Source: Amycolatopsis sp. 2-15
Lineage (GTDB): Bacteria; Actinomycetota; Actinomycetes; Mycobacteriales; Pseudonocardiaceae
NCBI RefSeq assembly: GCF_030285625.1
Contig: NZ_CP127294.1
Coordinates: 9,618,001 to 9,682,000, forward strand
DNA length: 64,000 nt
Direction: 5' to 3'
This document shows positions 1-9,840 of the stretch, piece after piece. A program made the position numbers and the translations under genes. The notes under the pieces were generated by a model. It made no database searches and had not been told where the DNA came from. It saw only the letters and a program-made list of their open reading frames with translations. The first letter of the stretch is position 1. Every line of letters starts with the position of its first letter.

Positions 1-450
1 GGTAGAGCGGGTGCGCAATTCCGCGGGTGTCAGCGGCGGCGCGGTGCCCGGATGGGTTCGCGAGCCCGCCGCCCTTGGTTGTCCACGACCAAGCCGGCCG
101 GAGATCTTGAGCCCTGCGGATGTGGTTGAGGTGGACGGGTGGGCAACTCCCGAGTCGGGTGAGGCTGTGCCCGGGCTCGCAAGCCCGCCACCCCTGGCTG
201 TCCACAACCGAGCCGGACCGGAGATCCGGAGCCCTGCGGACATGGTTGAGGAGAGCGGGTGAGCAACTCCCGAGTCGGGTGAGGCTGTGCCCGGGTTCGC
301 AAGCCCGCCACCCCTGGTTGTCCACAACCGAGCCGGACCGGAGGTCCTGAGCCCTGCGGACGTGGGCATTCCCGAGTCGGGTGAGGCTGTGCCCGGGTTC
401 GCGAGCCCGCCACCCCCGGTTGTCCACAACCGAGCCGAGTTGTGGACAAC
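1..450. repeat. 120-bp tandem repeat, about 4 units, each with a DnaA-box-like nonamer
   Basis: The word GCCCTGCGGA recurs at 111-120, 231-240 and 351-360, giving an exact 120-bp period. Unit 1 (1-120) is diverged, units 2 and 3 are nearly identical, and unit 4 lacks about 18 bp and ends near 450. Each unit holds one match or near match to the actinobacterial DnaA box TTGTCCACA: 79-87 (last base G), 198-206 (first base C), 318-326 (perfect) and 420-428 (perfect). A fifth perfect copy lies inverted at 441-449, 12 bp beyond the fourth. No credible gene lies in 1-602; reading frames across the repeat give only 40-residue low-complexity shadows. The array may extend beyond the window edge. A role in DnaA binding is inference. 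Confidence 0.85.
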
Positions 451-602
451 CGGGCGTTCCGCGCCGCTTTCGCCGGGTTTCGTCGGGGTGGGCCGATAGG
501 ATGGACAAGGGCACGCCCCCCAGGGAGGGCGGGGCTTTGCCTCCCAGGCCGCGTCGCGCCGGTCAGGCGGGGCGCAGAGCAGGTGCGGTGCAGGTACGGT
601 CG

Positions 603-1397
603 TCAGCGGCGGCGCAGTGCCCGGATGATCATGAAGACCACGAACAGCACCGCGGCGCCCGCGGCGACCGGGATGAGGCGTTTGGCCACGGACTGGCCCG
701 CGTAGTCCAGGAGGTCGATGGCTTCGGTTTCGCCGGTCGAGCCACCGGAGGGGACGCTGCGGAGCTGGGGTTTCGGGGCCGCTGAGCCGGCTTCGGCGCT
801 GTCGGCGGCGGATTGTTCGGCGAGGTCGCCCTTCGCGGCCGCTTCGGCAGCCGGAGCGGCCGAAGTCGCCGGAGCGGTCGAAACCGAGCCTGAGCCGGCA
901 GACGCCGCGGCTGAACCAGCCCCGGCGGCGCCAGCGCCTGCACCCGCGCCGTCAGCGCGCAGTGAATCGGCCAGGTTGCCCGCGAAGGTGTCCAGCAGTT
1001 TCCCGCCCACCTCCGAGATCAGGCCGCGGCCGAACTGCGCCGGGCGGCCCGTGATGGCGATGTCGCTGCCCACGTCGCCGTGGGTGCCGCCGTCGTCGGT
1101 CGAGCGCAGCGTCACGGTCACGGTCGCCGCGGCGGTGCCGCCGCCGCGGGAGTCCTTGCCGGAGGCCTTGATGACGACCTTGCGGGCCGCCTCGTCCTTT
1201 TCTAGGAACTCGCCGGATCCCTTGTACAGCAGGGAGATCGGGCCCAGCTTGACCTTCACCGTGCCCGTGAAGGAATCGCCCTCCACCTTCGTGAGCGCGG
1301 CCCCCGGCATGCACGGGGCGACGCGCTCGGGGTCGATGACGGCCTGCCAGACCTCCTCCAGAGGCGCGGGGACGGTGAATTCGTGGTCGAGCCGCAC
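603..1397 (-). CDS. coxG: CoxG-like SRPBCC protein with C-terminal membrane anchor
   Basis: The 264-residue protein opens with an SRPBCC/CoxG domain (about residues 1-150: an early FTVPAPLEEVW, then a CMPGA motif). A long Ala/Gly/Pro-rich linker follows, then a hydrophobic helix near the C-terminus with an RALRRR tail, which predicts a cytosolic domain tethered to the membrane. In CO dehydrogenase clusters CoxG helps recruit or mature the enzyme at the membrane (family knowledge). I chose the GTG at 1397 because a GGAGAGGAGG ribosome site lies about 7 nt upstream and the domain begins right there; an upstream in-frame start would add a basic, non-conserved stretch. It is the last gene of the coxSLM-G set, about 100 bp after coxM. 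Confidence 0.85.
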   Translation of the reverse strand: MRLDHEFTVPAPLEEVWQAVIDPERVAPCMPGAALTKVEGDSFTGTVKVKLGPISLLYKGSGEFLEKDEAARKVVIKASGKDSRGGGTAAATVTVTLRSTDDGGTHGDVGSDIAITGRPAQFGRGLISEVGGKLLDTFAGNLADSLRADGAGAGAGAAGAGSAAASAGSGSVSTAPATSAAPAAEAAAKGDLAEQSAADSAEAGSAAPKPQLRSVPSGGSTGETEAIDLLDYAGQSVAKRLIPVAAGAAVLFVVFMIIRALRRR

Positions 1398-1496
1398 GGG
1401 CCGACCTCCTCTCCTTCGAACCGCAGAACCAAAAGCCAAGAACCGATGAGGCCCACCTTACGGCCGCGACGGCCGAAAGGTGGGCCTCGTCGACAA

Positions 1497-2351
1497 TCAG
1501 GCTCCGACCGCAGCCGTCAGGGCACGGCCCGTGAGCACCCGCGCGAGGTGCTGCCGGTACTCGATGTCGGAGTTGCCGTCCGCTGCCGGGTTCGTGCCGT
1601 CGGCGGCGTGCGCGGCGGCGGCGCGGATCACGTCGGCGTTGGCCGAAGCGCCCACCAGCGCCTGTTCCACGGCGACGGCACGCACGGGCGTCGAGCCCAT
1701 GTTCGTCAGCGCCACGTGGGCCTCCTCGATCACGCCGCCCTCCGTGCGGACGGTGGCCGCGACCGCGACCATCGACCACGCCTGCGCCACCCGGGTGAAC
1801 TTCTCGTAGTGCGCGCGCCAGCCCGTGTGCTTGGGCAGGCGCACCTCCACGAGCAGCTCGTCGGGCGCCAGGGCCGTGGTGAAGAAGTCCTGGAAGAAGT
1901 CCGCCGCCGCTACCGTGCGACGGCCGCCGGGGCCGGCGATCACGAGCGAAGCTTCCATCGCCAGCACCGGCGCCGCCAGGTCGCCCGCCGGGTCGGCGTG
2001 CGCGATGGCGCCGCCGAAGGTGCCGCGGTGGCGCACCTGCGGGTCGGCCACGGTGTCGGTGGCCGCCTTGATCAGCGCGGCGTGCTCGGCGACCAGCGGG
2101 TCGCGCTGCACGTCGTAGTGCGTGGTCATCGCGCCGATCACGAGGTCGCCGCCGTCCTCGCGCACGCCGCGCATCTCCGCGACCTTGCGCAGGTCGACGA
2201 GCGTGGTCGGCGCGGCCAGGCGCATCCGCAGCACCGGCAGCAGGCTCTGCCCGCCCGCCAGCACCTTCGCGTCCTCGCCCGCGGCGGCGAGCGCCTGCAC
2301 GGCTTCGTCCACACTGGACGGAGCCACGTACTCGAACGGGGCCGGGATCAC
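1497..2351 (-). CDS. coxM: Molybdenum hydroxylase FAD-binding (medium) subunit, CoxM-like
   Basis: This 284-residue protein is a CoxM/CutM-type FAD subunit. The N-terminal FAD-binding domain shows the family signatures AGGQSLLP (about residues 35-42) and a GTFGGAIAHADP segment near residue 115, both of which contact FAD; a CO_deh_flav_C domain follows. It passes electrons from the [2Fe-2S] subunit to the final acceptor in the heterotrimeric enzyme. The GTG start at 2351 overlaps the coxL stop as GTGA, so translation is probably coupled. Length is normal for the family (about 280-290). Substrate specificity cannot be read from this subunit. Confidence 0.92.
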   Translation of the reverse strand: MIPAPFEYVAPSSVDEAVQALAAAGEDAKVLAGGQSLLPVLRMRLAAPTTLVDLRKVAEMRGVREDGGDLVIGAMTTHYDVQRDPLVAEHAALIKAATDTVADPQVRHRGTFGGAIAHADPAGDLAAPVLAMEASLVIAGPGGRRTVAAADFFQDFFTTALAPDELLVEVRLPKHTGWRAHYEKFTRVAQAWSMVAVAATVRTEGGVIEEAHVALTNMGSTPVRAVAVEQALVGASANADVIRAAAAHAADGTNPAADGNSDIEYRQHLARVLTGRALTAAVGA

Positions 2352-4785
2352 TGGGCACCTCCGGAGGCGTCGATCGAACCGAGGCCGCCGCCGGCCTCCG
2401 AGCCGGCTCCGCCGGCGTCCGTGGTTCCGTGCTGGACGGCATGCCACACCCGCATCGGCGTCAACGGCATGTCGATGTCGTTCACGCCGAAGTGGCGCAC
2501 CGCGTCGATCACGGCGTTGACCACCGCCGGCGTCGAGGCGATCGTGCCCGCCTCGCCGACACCCTTGGCGCCCAACGGGTTCGTGGTCGACGGCGTCTCG
2601 GTGCGCGCCGTGGTGAACGAGGGCAGGTCGGCCGCCGAGGGCAGCAGGTAGTCGGCGAACGTGCCCGTGGTGAGCGTGCCGCTCTCGTCGTGCACGGCCT
2701 CCTCGAACAGCGCCTGCGCGATGCCCTGCGCGAGCCCGCCGTGCACCTGGCCCTCCACGATCAGCGGGTTGACCACCACACCGACGTCGTCCACGCACAC
2801 GTACGAGCGCAGCTTGACCCGGCCCGTCTCCGTGTCCACCTCGGCGGCGCACAGGTGCGTGCCGTGCGGGTAGGAGAAGTTCTCCGGGTCGAACGTGGCG
2901 TCGGAGTCGAGCGAGGGTTCCATGCCGTCGGGCAGGTTGTGGGCGGCGAACACGGTGAACGCGATGTCCTGCATCGTCGTCGACTGGTCCGTGCCCTTGA
3001 CGGTGAACTTGCCGCCGGCGAACTCCAGGTCGTCCTCGGAGCACTCGAGCAGGTGCGCCGCGACCGGCTTGGCCTTGGCCACCACCTTCTCGGCGGCCTT
3101 CACGACAGCGACACCACCGACCACCAGTGATCGCGAACCGTAGGTGTCCATGCCCTTGTGCGAAGACTGCGTGTCGCCGTGCAGCACCTCGATGTCGTCG
3201 AACGGCACTCCCAGCTGGTCGGCGAGGATCTGGCTCCACGCCGTCTCGTGCCCCTGGCCGTGGCCCGAGGCACCGGTGGTCACCTCGACCTTGCCGGTCG
3301 GCAGCATCCGCACCGACGCGTACTCCCAGCCGCCCGCCGCGTAGTCGAGCGAGCCGAGCACGCGCGACGGCGCCAGGCCGCACATCTCCGTGAACGTGGA
3401 GATGCCGATACCGAGCTGCACCGGGTCACCGGAGTCGCGGCGCTGCTGCTGCTCGCGCCGCAGGCCGTCGTAGTCGAACAGCTCCTTGGCCTTCTCGGTC
3501 GCGGCCTCGTAGTTGCCCGTGTCGTAGGTCAGGCCCGCCACCGTGGTGAACGGGAACTCCTCGTGCTTGATCCAGTTCTTCTCGCGCAGCTCCATCGGGT
3601 CCATGCCGAGCTCGTCGGCGAGCTCGTCCATGATCCGCTCGACCGCGAACGTCGCCTCCGGCCGTCCGGCGCCGCGGTAGGCGTCGGTGAGCGTGGTCGT
3701 GGTGAACACGTTGGTGCAGGCGAAGTGGTACGCGGGGAACTTGTAGATCGCGTTGAACATGAACGCGCCGAGGATCGGCACGCCCGGCCCGACGAGCCCG
3801 ATGTAGGCGCCCATGTTGGCGAGCAGCTCGACCTTGAGGCCGGTGACGGTGCCGTCGGCGTTCGCGGAGATCGTGATGTCCTGGATCTGGTCGCGGCCGT
3901 GGTGCGCGGTGAGGATCGACTCCGACCGCGATTCGTTCCACTTCACCGGTTTGCCGAGCTTCTGTGCCACGAGGACGGTCATCATCTCCTCGGGCAGCAC
4001 GCCGATCTTGCCGCCGAAACCGCCGCCGACGTCGGGGGCGATCACGCGCAGCTTGTGCTCCGGGATGCCCAGCGTCAGCGCGGTCATCACGCGCAGGATG
4101 TGCGGCACCTGCGTGGCCGACCACACCGAGATCTGCGTGCCCGTCGGGTCGACCACGCACGCGCGCGGCTCCATGAACGCCGGGATCAGCCGTTGCTGGC
4201 GGAACCGGCGCTTGAGCACGATCTTCGACGACGAGATCGCGTCCTCGACGTTGCCGCCGGTGCCCGCCTCGGCCGAGTCGAACTTCCAGACCGCGCTCTC
4301 GTTGGTGCCCAGGTCCTCGTGCACGAGCGGCGCGCCCTCGGCGAGCGCGGCCTCCATGTCGAGGACCACGGGCAGCTCGTCGTACTCGACGTCGATCGCC
4401 TCGAGCGCGTCGTGGGCCTCGGCCGACGAGCGCGCGACGACCACCGCGATGCCTTCACCGGCGAAGTTGACCTGGCCGTCCGCCAGCACCGGGCGGCGCG
4501 GCGACTTCATGTCGGGCGTGATCGGCCACGCGCACGGCATGCCGATCGACCCGTCCGGGTCCAGGTCCTTGGCGGTGTAAACCGCGATGACACCGGGTGA
4601 ATCCTTGGCCGCCGACACGTCCAGCGACACGATCTTGGCGTGCGCCATGGGGCTGCGCAGCACGGCGAGGTGCAGCATGCCTGGCAGCACGATGTTGTCG
4701 GTCCAGCGCGTGCGGCCGGTGATCAGCCGCTCGTCCTCCTTGCGGAGCCGGGCCTTTCCGACTTCCGGCTCGATGGTCGCGGTCA

Positions 4786-4786
<1 letters not shown>
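2348..4786 (-). CDS. coxL: Molybdenum hydroxylase large (catalytic) subunit, CoxL form II type
   Basis: The 812-residue protein has the aldehyde oxidase/xanthine dehydrogenase a/b hammerhead and molybdopterin-binding domains. The active-site loop reads AYRGAGR (residues 369-375). Form I CO dehydrogenases that oxidise CO have AYRCSFR with the catalytic Cys; AYRGAGR marks the form II group, whose substrate is often unknown. The C-terminal GVGEAG motif supplies the conserved Glu near the Mo centre. The start is taken as the ATG at 4786 (TGATG overlap with coxS); a GTG directly before it (4789) is equally possible. The subunit binds Mo-MCD cofactor and is expected to be cytosolic. Calling it CO dehydrogenase is homology only. 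Confidence 0.92.
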
Positions 4787-5301
<515 letters not shown>

Positions 5302-5735
5302 CAAAGGCCTCCAAGAGCAAATGCCCGCCTGACCCGGGTGGGGGCCGGCGGGCCGGTTCGGGAACGGCCAAGGTCGATCGTGATCGGCCTCACAGGGGAG
5401 CCTGCTACTCCTTACGCGCGCGGACAAGTCCTGATGTCGCACATCCGGGCTGAGATCCCGCATCTGCACGCTTATGCGCAGTGCCATTCCGCAGATGCGG
5501 ACCTCCGTCCGGGTGATTTTTCCACCCGGCGGCAAAACTCACCCGAGTCTCAGATGGACGGTCGCGACATGGTCGACTTCCGCCTGGGCATGGGGATTTC
5601 CGGTCATTCGCCCACCGCGCGCGTGGTCGCTCGAGGATTGACCGTTGGTTCACCGCATTGTCGGGTCCAAAGTGGATTTTTATCCGCAGATACGGTTCTT
5701 CTGGGCAATTGTCTCCGCATATGCGGATTCATGCG
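5302..5735. promoter_or_regulatory. Upstream region of the cox operon with three TCCGCA-N2-TGCGGA palindromes
   Basis: No gene is visible here. Three near-identical 14-bp palindromes occur: 5488-5501 (arms perfect, centre GA), 5683-5696 (TCCGCA-GA-TACGGT, two arm mismatches) and 5714-5727 (TCCGCATATGCGGA, perfect). A weaker relative (CCCGCATCTGC) starts near 5457. The last two sites are 31 bp apart, about three helical turns. They look like operator sites for a dimeric regulator controlling coxSLMG transcription toward lower coordinates. The regulator is unknown and no obvious candidate gene is adjacent. Confidence 0.6.
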
Positions 5736-5767
5736 AAAGTCCCGCACACCGGGGCGTGCGGGACTTT
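5736..5767 (-). terminator. Perfect 12-bp stem hairpin after the xdhC-like gene
   Basis: AAAGTCCCGCAC (5736-5747) pairs perfectly with GTGCGGGACTTT (5756-5767) around an 8-nt loop. It starts 11 nt beyond the stop of the XdhC-like gene, and its A/T ends could supply a short U run on either strand. It insulates that gene from the cox promoter region. Confidence 0.75.
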
Positions 5768-5778
5768 CTGAAAAACAC

Positions 5779-6891
5779 TCAGCTGTGGATCCGGCCGGAC
5801 AAAGCGGCCAATCGTCGTCCGGTTCCGCTCCAGCGCAGCGAAATGATCTCCGCCGCGATCGACACCGCTGTCTCCTCGGGTGTGCGCGCGCCCAGGTCCA
5901 GGCCGATCGGCGACGAAAGCCGTTCCAGCTCCGGCTCTGTGATGCCGGCTTCGCGCAGGCGGGAGAACCGGTCGTCATGGGTCTTGCGGGAGCCCATGGC
6001 GCCCACGTAGCCGACGTCGAGCCGCAGCGCGATCTCCAGCAGCGGCACGTCGAACTTCGGGTCGTGGGTGAGCACGGCGATCGCGGTGCGGCTGTCGATG
6101 CGGCCGGCCTCGGCCTCGGCGGCGAGGTAGCGGTGGGGCCAGTCGACCACGACTTCGTGCGCGTCGGGGAACCGGCTGCTGGTGGCGAACACGGGCCGCG
6201 CGTCGCACACCGTGACCTGGTAGCCGAGGTAGGCGCCCATGCGCGCCATGGCGGCGGCGAAGTCGATGGCGCCGAACACGAGCAGTCGTGGCGGCGGTTC
6301 GAACGAGTTCACGAACACGGCCATGCCCTCGCCGCGGCGCTGGCCGTCCGGCCCGTAGCGCAGGGTGCCGGTGCGGCCGCTGGCCAGCAGGCCGCGCGCG
6401 TCGTCGGCCACGGCGTCGTCCATGCGCGAAGAGCCGAGCGAGCCTTCGACGCGGTCGGGCCACACGATCATGCGCTCGCCGACCAGGCCGGGCGTCTCGT
6501 GCTCGACGATCGTGACCACGGCGACGGGCTCGCCGCCGCGCACGGACTCCACGACCCGGTCCAGTTCCGGCATCGAGTCGCGGTCCACGTGTTCCACGTA
6601 GATGTCGATGATCCCGCCGCAGGTCAGGCCCACGGCGAAGGCGTCGTCGTCGGTCACGCCGTAACGCTGCAGCACGGGCTTGCGGTCGGCGACCACTTCC
6701 TGGGCCAGCTCGTACACGGCGCCCTCGACGCACCCGCCGGACACGCTGCCGGCGACGGTGCCGTCCGGCGCCACCACCATCGACGCGCCCGGTGACCGCG
6801 GCGCCGACGAGAACGTGGCCACGACCGTGCCCAGGCCCACCGTCTCGCCCGCCAGCCAGCGGCGGTACACGTCGTCCAGTACGTCACGCAT
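5779..6891 (-). CDS. XdhC/CoxI family molybdenum hydroxylase maturation protein
   Basis: The 370-residue protein has an N-terminal XdhC_CoxI domain with the conserved SGGCVEGAV motif (its Cys is thought to help hold or sulfurate the molybdenum cofactor) and a C-terminal Rossmann-like XdhC_C domain (LLVFGAIDFAAAMARMG, then VCDAR). XdhC proteins bind molybdopterin, protect it and promote its sulfuration before insertion into the apoenzyme (family knowledge). The ATG at 6891 lies 8 nt inside the end of the preceding VWA gene, indicating coupling. The gene probably serves the cox-type enzyme encoded just downstream. Confidence 0.9.
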   Translation of the reverse strand: MRDVLDDVYRRWLAGETVGLGTVVATFSSAPRSPGASMVVAPDGTVAGSVSGGCVEGAVYELAQEVVADRKPVLQRYGVTDDDAFAVGLTCGGIIDIYVEHVDRDSMPELDRVVESVRGGEPVAVVTIVEHETPGLVGERMIVWPDRVEGSLGSSRMDDAVADDARGLLASGRTGTLRYGPDGQRRGEGMAVFVNSFEPPPRLLVFGAIDFAAAMARMGAYLGYQVTVCDARPVFATSSRFPDAHEVVVDWPHRYLAAEAEAGRIDSRTAIAVLTHDPKFDVPLLEIALRLDVGYVGAMGSRKTHDDRFSRLREAGITEPELERLSSPIGLDLGARTPEETAVSIAAEIISLRWSGTGRRLAALSGRIHS

Positions 6892-7999
6892 CGGCAATCT
6901 CCCCGAGCAGTCGTTCCAACGTCGCCAGGCTGTGCCCGGCCAGCAAGCGGTCGATGTGGGGCAGAGCAGCGACGATGCCGGATTGAACCGGAGCGTACCC
7001 CTCCCGACCCGCGTGCGGATTAACCCAGAATACGGCGTGCGCGAGCCGGCGCAGCCTGCCGAGCTGTTCGGACAGCAGCGCGACGTCGCCACGCTCCCAG
7101 CCGTCGGAGAACACGGTGACCACGGAGCGGCGCGCGATTCCGCGCTGACCCCAGCGGTCGAGGAACACCCGCAGCGTCTCGCCGAGGCGCGTGCCGCCGG
7201 CGAAATCGGGCACCGCGTTGCCGGCCGCGAGCATGGCCTGCTCCGGATCGCGCTGCCGAAGCTGGCGCGACACCCGCGTCATGCGCGTGCCGAGCGTGAA
7301 GACCTCGACGCTCGACGGTGCGGACCGGGTGAGCACGTGGGCGAAGCGCAGCAACGCGTCGGCGTAGGGGCTCATCGAACCGGAGACGTCGATGAGAAGC
7401 ACCGTTTTCCGCGGGCGGGTGCCGCGGCGGCTGCGGACGAGGCGCACGGGTTCCCCACCGTCGGCGAGCATGGCGCGCAACGTGCGGGCTGGGTCCAGCC
7501 GGCCGCGGTGGGCGGGGCGGCGGCGCGCCGCGCGGCGGCGCGGCGGAACCGGTTTGAGCGTGGCCAGGAGCTCGCGCAGGTGCTCGCGCTCGGTTTTGGT
7601 GAGCTCGGCGAGGTCACGGTGGCGCAGCACTTCGTGGTCACTCGCGGCGACTTTGAGGCTGTCGGGTTCTTCGTCGCCTTCGCTGCTGCCACCGGCGTCG
7701 GAGGTCAACGGTGCGATGCGGGCACGCTTCTGAGCAGGGACGGACTGGGTGCCGCGGCGGGTCTCGTCGCCGTCGAACCAGCGGGCGAAGGCCTCTTCGT
7801 AGCGCGGCAGGTCGTCAGGATCGGAGCACAACGTGAGCCGGCCGGCCCAGTAGAGCTGCGTGGGCTCCGCGATGTCCACCTCCGCGACGGCCGCCAGATA
7901 CGCCTGCACACGCCGCGCATCACACGCGACGCCCGCCTCGCGCAGTGCCGCCGCGAACCCGGCTAAGCCGGCCAGCGGATCGGCGACGTCGGTCTCCAT
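6884..7999 (-). CDS. VWA-domain protein, CoxE-like
   Basis: This 371-residue protein ends in a von Willebrand A domain with a clear MIDAS motif DVSGSMS (D204, S206, S208), later TxxGT-type and FSDGWE segments. The N-terminal half is variable and charged. CoxE-like VWA proteins act with a MoxR AAA+ ATPase (CoxD) in maturing Mo-hydroxylases, including cofactor assembly in Oligotropha (family knowledge). The ATG at 7999 has GGAGG 4-5 nt upstream. Its expected partner, moxR, lies upstream but is separated by about 920 bp of non-coding DNA instead of being adjacent. Confidence 0.88.
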   Translation of the reverse strand: METDVADPLAGLAGFAAALREAGVACDARRVQAYLAAVAEVDIAEPTQLYWAGRLTLCSDPDDLPRYEEAFARWFDGDETRRGTQSVPAQKRARIAPLTSDAGGSSEGDEEPDSLKVAASDHEVLRHRDLAELTKTEREHLRELLATLKPVPPRRRAARRRPAHRGRLDPARTLRAMLADGGEPVRLVRSRRGTRPRKTVLLIDVSGSMSPYADALLRFAHVLTRSAPSSVEVFTLGTRMTRVSRQLRQRDPEQAMLAAGNAVPDFAGGTRLGETLRVFLDRWGQRGIARRSVVTVFSDGWERGDVALLSEQLGRLRRLAHAVFWVNPHAGREGYAPVQSGIVAALPHIDRLLAGHSLATLERLLGEIADA

Positions 8000-8919
8000 G
8001 CCTCCATTGTGCAACGGTTTCGCCCCGCGCGGGTTTCTCCGGCCACGCGCGAGCGCGCACGCCGCCCCTCCCCCGGGAAGACGCGCGCGCTCAGCGGCTC
8101 CGCGCAGCGACCACCCAAGGTAGCGGGAGGGCGGGCGCGCGGAGACTTTTGGGGAAAGATCGAGAAGGTGGGGTGGTGGCTCTGGGCGCCGGGTTTGCGC
8201 TTCGGTGGCGCGGTTGGGTGCGGTCGGTGCGTGGCCGGGCCGGTTCAGTGCCGGGGTTCGGTGCCGGGGTTCGGTGCCGGGGTTAAGTGCCGGGGTTAAG
8301 TGCCGGTTTGCAGTGCCGGTTTGCAGTGCCGGTTTGCAGTGCCGGTTTGCAGTGCCGGTTTCCGCGCCGGGTCAGAGCACGGGGAAGACCGCGGCTGCGC
8401 GATCGATCTCGGTCATCCACACGGTCTTCCTCCTCTCGGCCGCTTCTGTCGCGGTGATGGGAAAAGCATGACTCGCGGGCGGTGGTCCGGTCAACGCAAT
8501 CAACTGCAGTCCACAGTAGACGAACGAGAGCCGCAACACTTTCGCGGAACGGCGCCGCCGCGGAGAGCTGTTTTTCGCCTCGCGCGATCACCGCCACGAA
8601 GCGCGGCTCAGCACGACAGCCGCCCTCGGCGCCGCGCGAACGCCGCGCCCAGGGCGGCGACCCGAGGCGCGGCAGGAGAACAGCGCCCACTCGCGGACGG
8701 TTGCGCCACGGAGAGCTGTTTTTCGCTTCGCGCGGGCATCGCCACCAGCGCCACGCACCGCGGCGGGCGGCGCCGGCACCGCGCTCGAACGCCTCGCCGA
8801 AGCAGCCGCTCCGGGGCGCGGCACGGAGAATCCGGGCCTGGCGCCGTGCGAGGTCGCCAGCGCCGCCTCCGCGTCAGGATGGGCCGTGCGCGAGTCGGCA
8901 TCGCCGCCGCCGAGCAGTG
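8000..8919. other. Non-coding, repeat-bearing gap between moxR and the VWA gene
   Basis: I find no convincing gene in this 920-bp stretch; open frames here are Arg/Pro-rich shadows. It holds a 13-bp minisatellite (8244-8358) and two copies of a GAGAGCTGTTTTTCGC block (8563-8578 and 8711-8726), 148 bp apart, each followed by a TCGCGCG-like word. Short echoes of the moxR 3' end (CTGTTCTCCTG on the minus strand) also recur near 8670. The pattern suggests local duplication or expansion that pushed apart two genes normally adjacent in cox clusters. Confidence 0.6.
8244..8358. repeat. 13-bp minisatellite, about 9 copies
   Basis: Tandem units share the core AGTGCCGG. Variants are TTCAGTGCCGGGG (8244-8256), TTCGGTGCCGGGG twice, TTAAGTGCCGGGG, a shorter TTAAGTGCCGG, then TTTGCAGTGCCGG four times from 8307 to 8358. 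Unit length is 13 bp except for the 11-bp middle copy. Because 13 is not a multiple of three, this is not a coding repeat. Homogenised sub-blocks suggest slippage-driven expansion. Confidence 0.9.
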
Positions 8920-9840
8920 TCAGGAGAACAGCGTGTCCAGTTTGGCGCGCACGCGGTCCATGTCTTCGCTGTACTTGAGGACCGCGCCGAGGGTGCGGGC
9001 GGCGGTGGCGGCGTCGAGCTCGTCGCGGTCGAGGGCGAGGAGGGCGCGGGCCCAGTCGAGGGATTCGGCGACGCCCGGGGGCTTGAGGAGGTCCATGGCG
9101 CGGAGGCGGTGGACGGCGTCGGCGACCTGGCGGGCGAGGGTTTCGCCGATGCCGGGGATGCGGCGGCGCAGGATGGTGATCTCGCGGGCGAGGTCGGGGT
9201 GCTCGAGCCAGTGGTAGAGGCAACGGCGCTTGAGGGCGTCGTGGACCTCGCGCGTGCGGTTGGAGGTGAGCACGACGAGCGGCGGCTGCTCGGCGCGGAC
9301 CTCGCCGTATTCGGGGATCGTGACGGTGTACTCGTCGAGCAGCTGGAGCAGGAACGCTTCGAACTCGTCGTCGGCGCGGTCGATCTCGTCGACGAGCAGC
9401 ACGCACGGCGCCGTGGTCAGGGCCTGCAGCAGCGGGCGCGCGAGCAGGAAACGCTCGGTGTAGAGCGAGCGCTCGGCGGTCTCGGCGTCGAGGCGACCCC
9501 CGTCGGCGGCTTCGAGGGCGCGCAGGTGCAGGAGCTGGCGGGGGAAGTCCCATTCGTAGAGGGCCTGCGCGGCGTCGATGCCCTCGTGGCACTGCAGGCG
9601 CACGAGCGGCAGGTCGAGCGCAGCCGAGAGCGCCAGCGCCAGCGACGTCTTGCCCGTCCCCGGTTCGCCTTCGCAGAACAACGGGCGGCGCAGGCGCAGG
9701 GCGAGGAACCCGGCCGTCGCCAGCCCCTCGTCGGCGAGGTACCCGGTGGCGTCGAGCGCGGCGGTGAGCTCTTCGGGTGAGGCGAGGGACTGAGTCACGC
9801 TCCCGATCGTAGGGCTCCCGGGCACAGTTGCGCCGGTCAT
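8920..9840 (-). CDS. MoxR-family AAA+ ATPase, CoxD-like
   Basis: The 306-residue protein has Walker A GEPGTGKT (about residues 58-65), Walker B CVLLVDEIDR, and a sensor segment VLTSNRTREVHDALKRRC, all typical of MoxR ATPases. Such ATPases work with VWA proteins as chaperones; CoxD is needed to build the active site of CO dehydrogenase (family knowledge). The ATG at 9840 overlaps the mocA-like stop as ATGA. A GTG at 9798 is an alternative that matches the usual N-terminus (TQSLASPEEL) more closely, so the first 14 residues are doubtful. The gene is the last of the pca-IclR-mocA-moxR run. Confidence 0.88.
   Translation of the reverse strand: MTGATVPGSPTIGSVTQSLASPEELTAALDATGYLADEGLATAGFLALRLRRPLFCEGEPGTGKTSLALALSAALDLPLVRLQCHEGIDAAQALYEWDFPRQLLHLRALEAADGGRLDAETAERSLYTERFLLARPLLQALTTAPCVLLVDEIDRADDEFEAFLLQLLDEYTVTIPEYGEVRAEQPPLVVLTSNRTREVHDALKRRCLYHWLEHPDLAREITILRRRIPGIGETLARQVADAVHRLRAMDLLKPPGVAESLDWARALLALDRDELDAATAARTLGAVLKYSEDMDRVRAKLDTLFS

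Noticed and set aside
30..449. Open frame with 40-residue protein repeats on the minus strand
   Set aside because: It is only the 120-bp DNA repeat read through (120 is a multiple of 3); composition is Arg/Pro/Gly-rich and there is no ribosome site.
511..534. Terminator hairpin from CCCCCC/GGGCGGGG words downstream of coxG
   Set aside because: Arms pair imperfectly and no U run follows on either strand.
8205..8471. Peptide with CSAGLQCRFAVPV repeats
   Set aside because: Produced by the 13-bp minisatellite, whose unit is not a multiple of three; no start signal.
8482..9780. 432-codon plus-strand frame across the moxR region
   Set aside because: Antisense to a well-supported AAA+ ATPase and without any recognisable motif.
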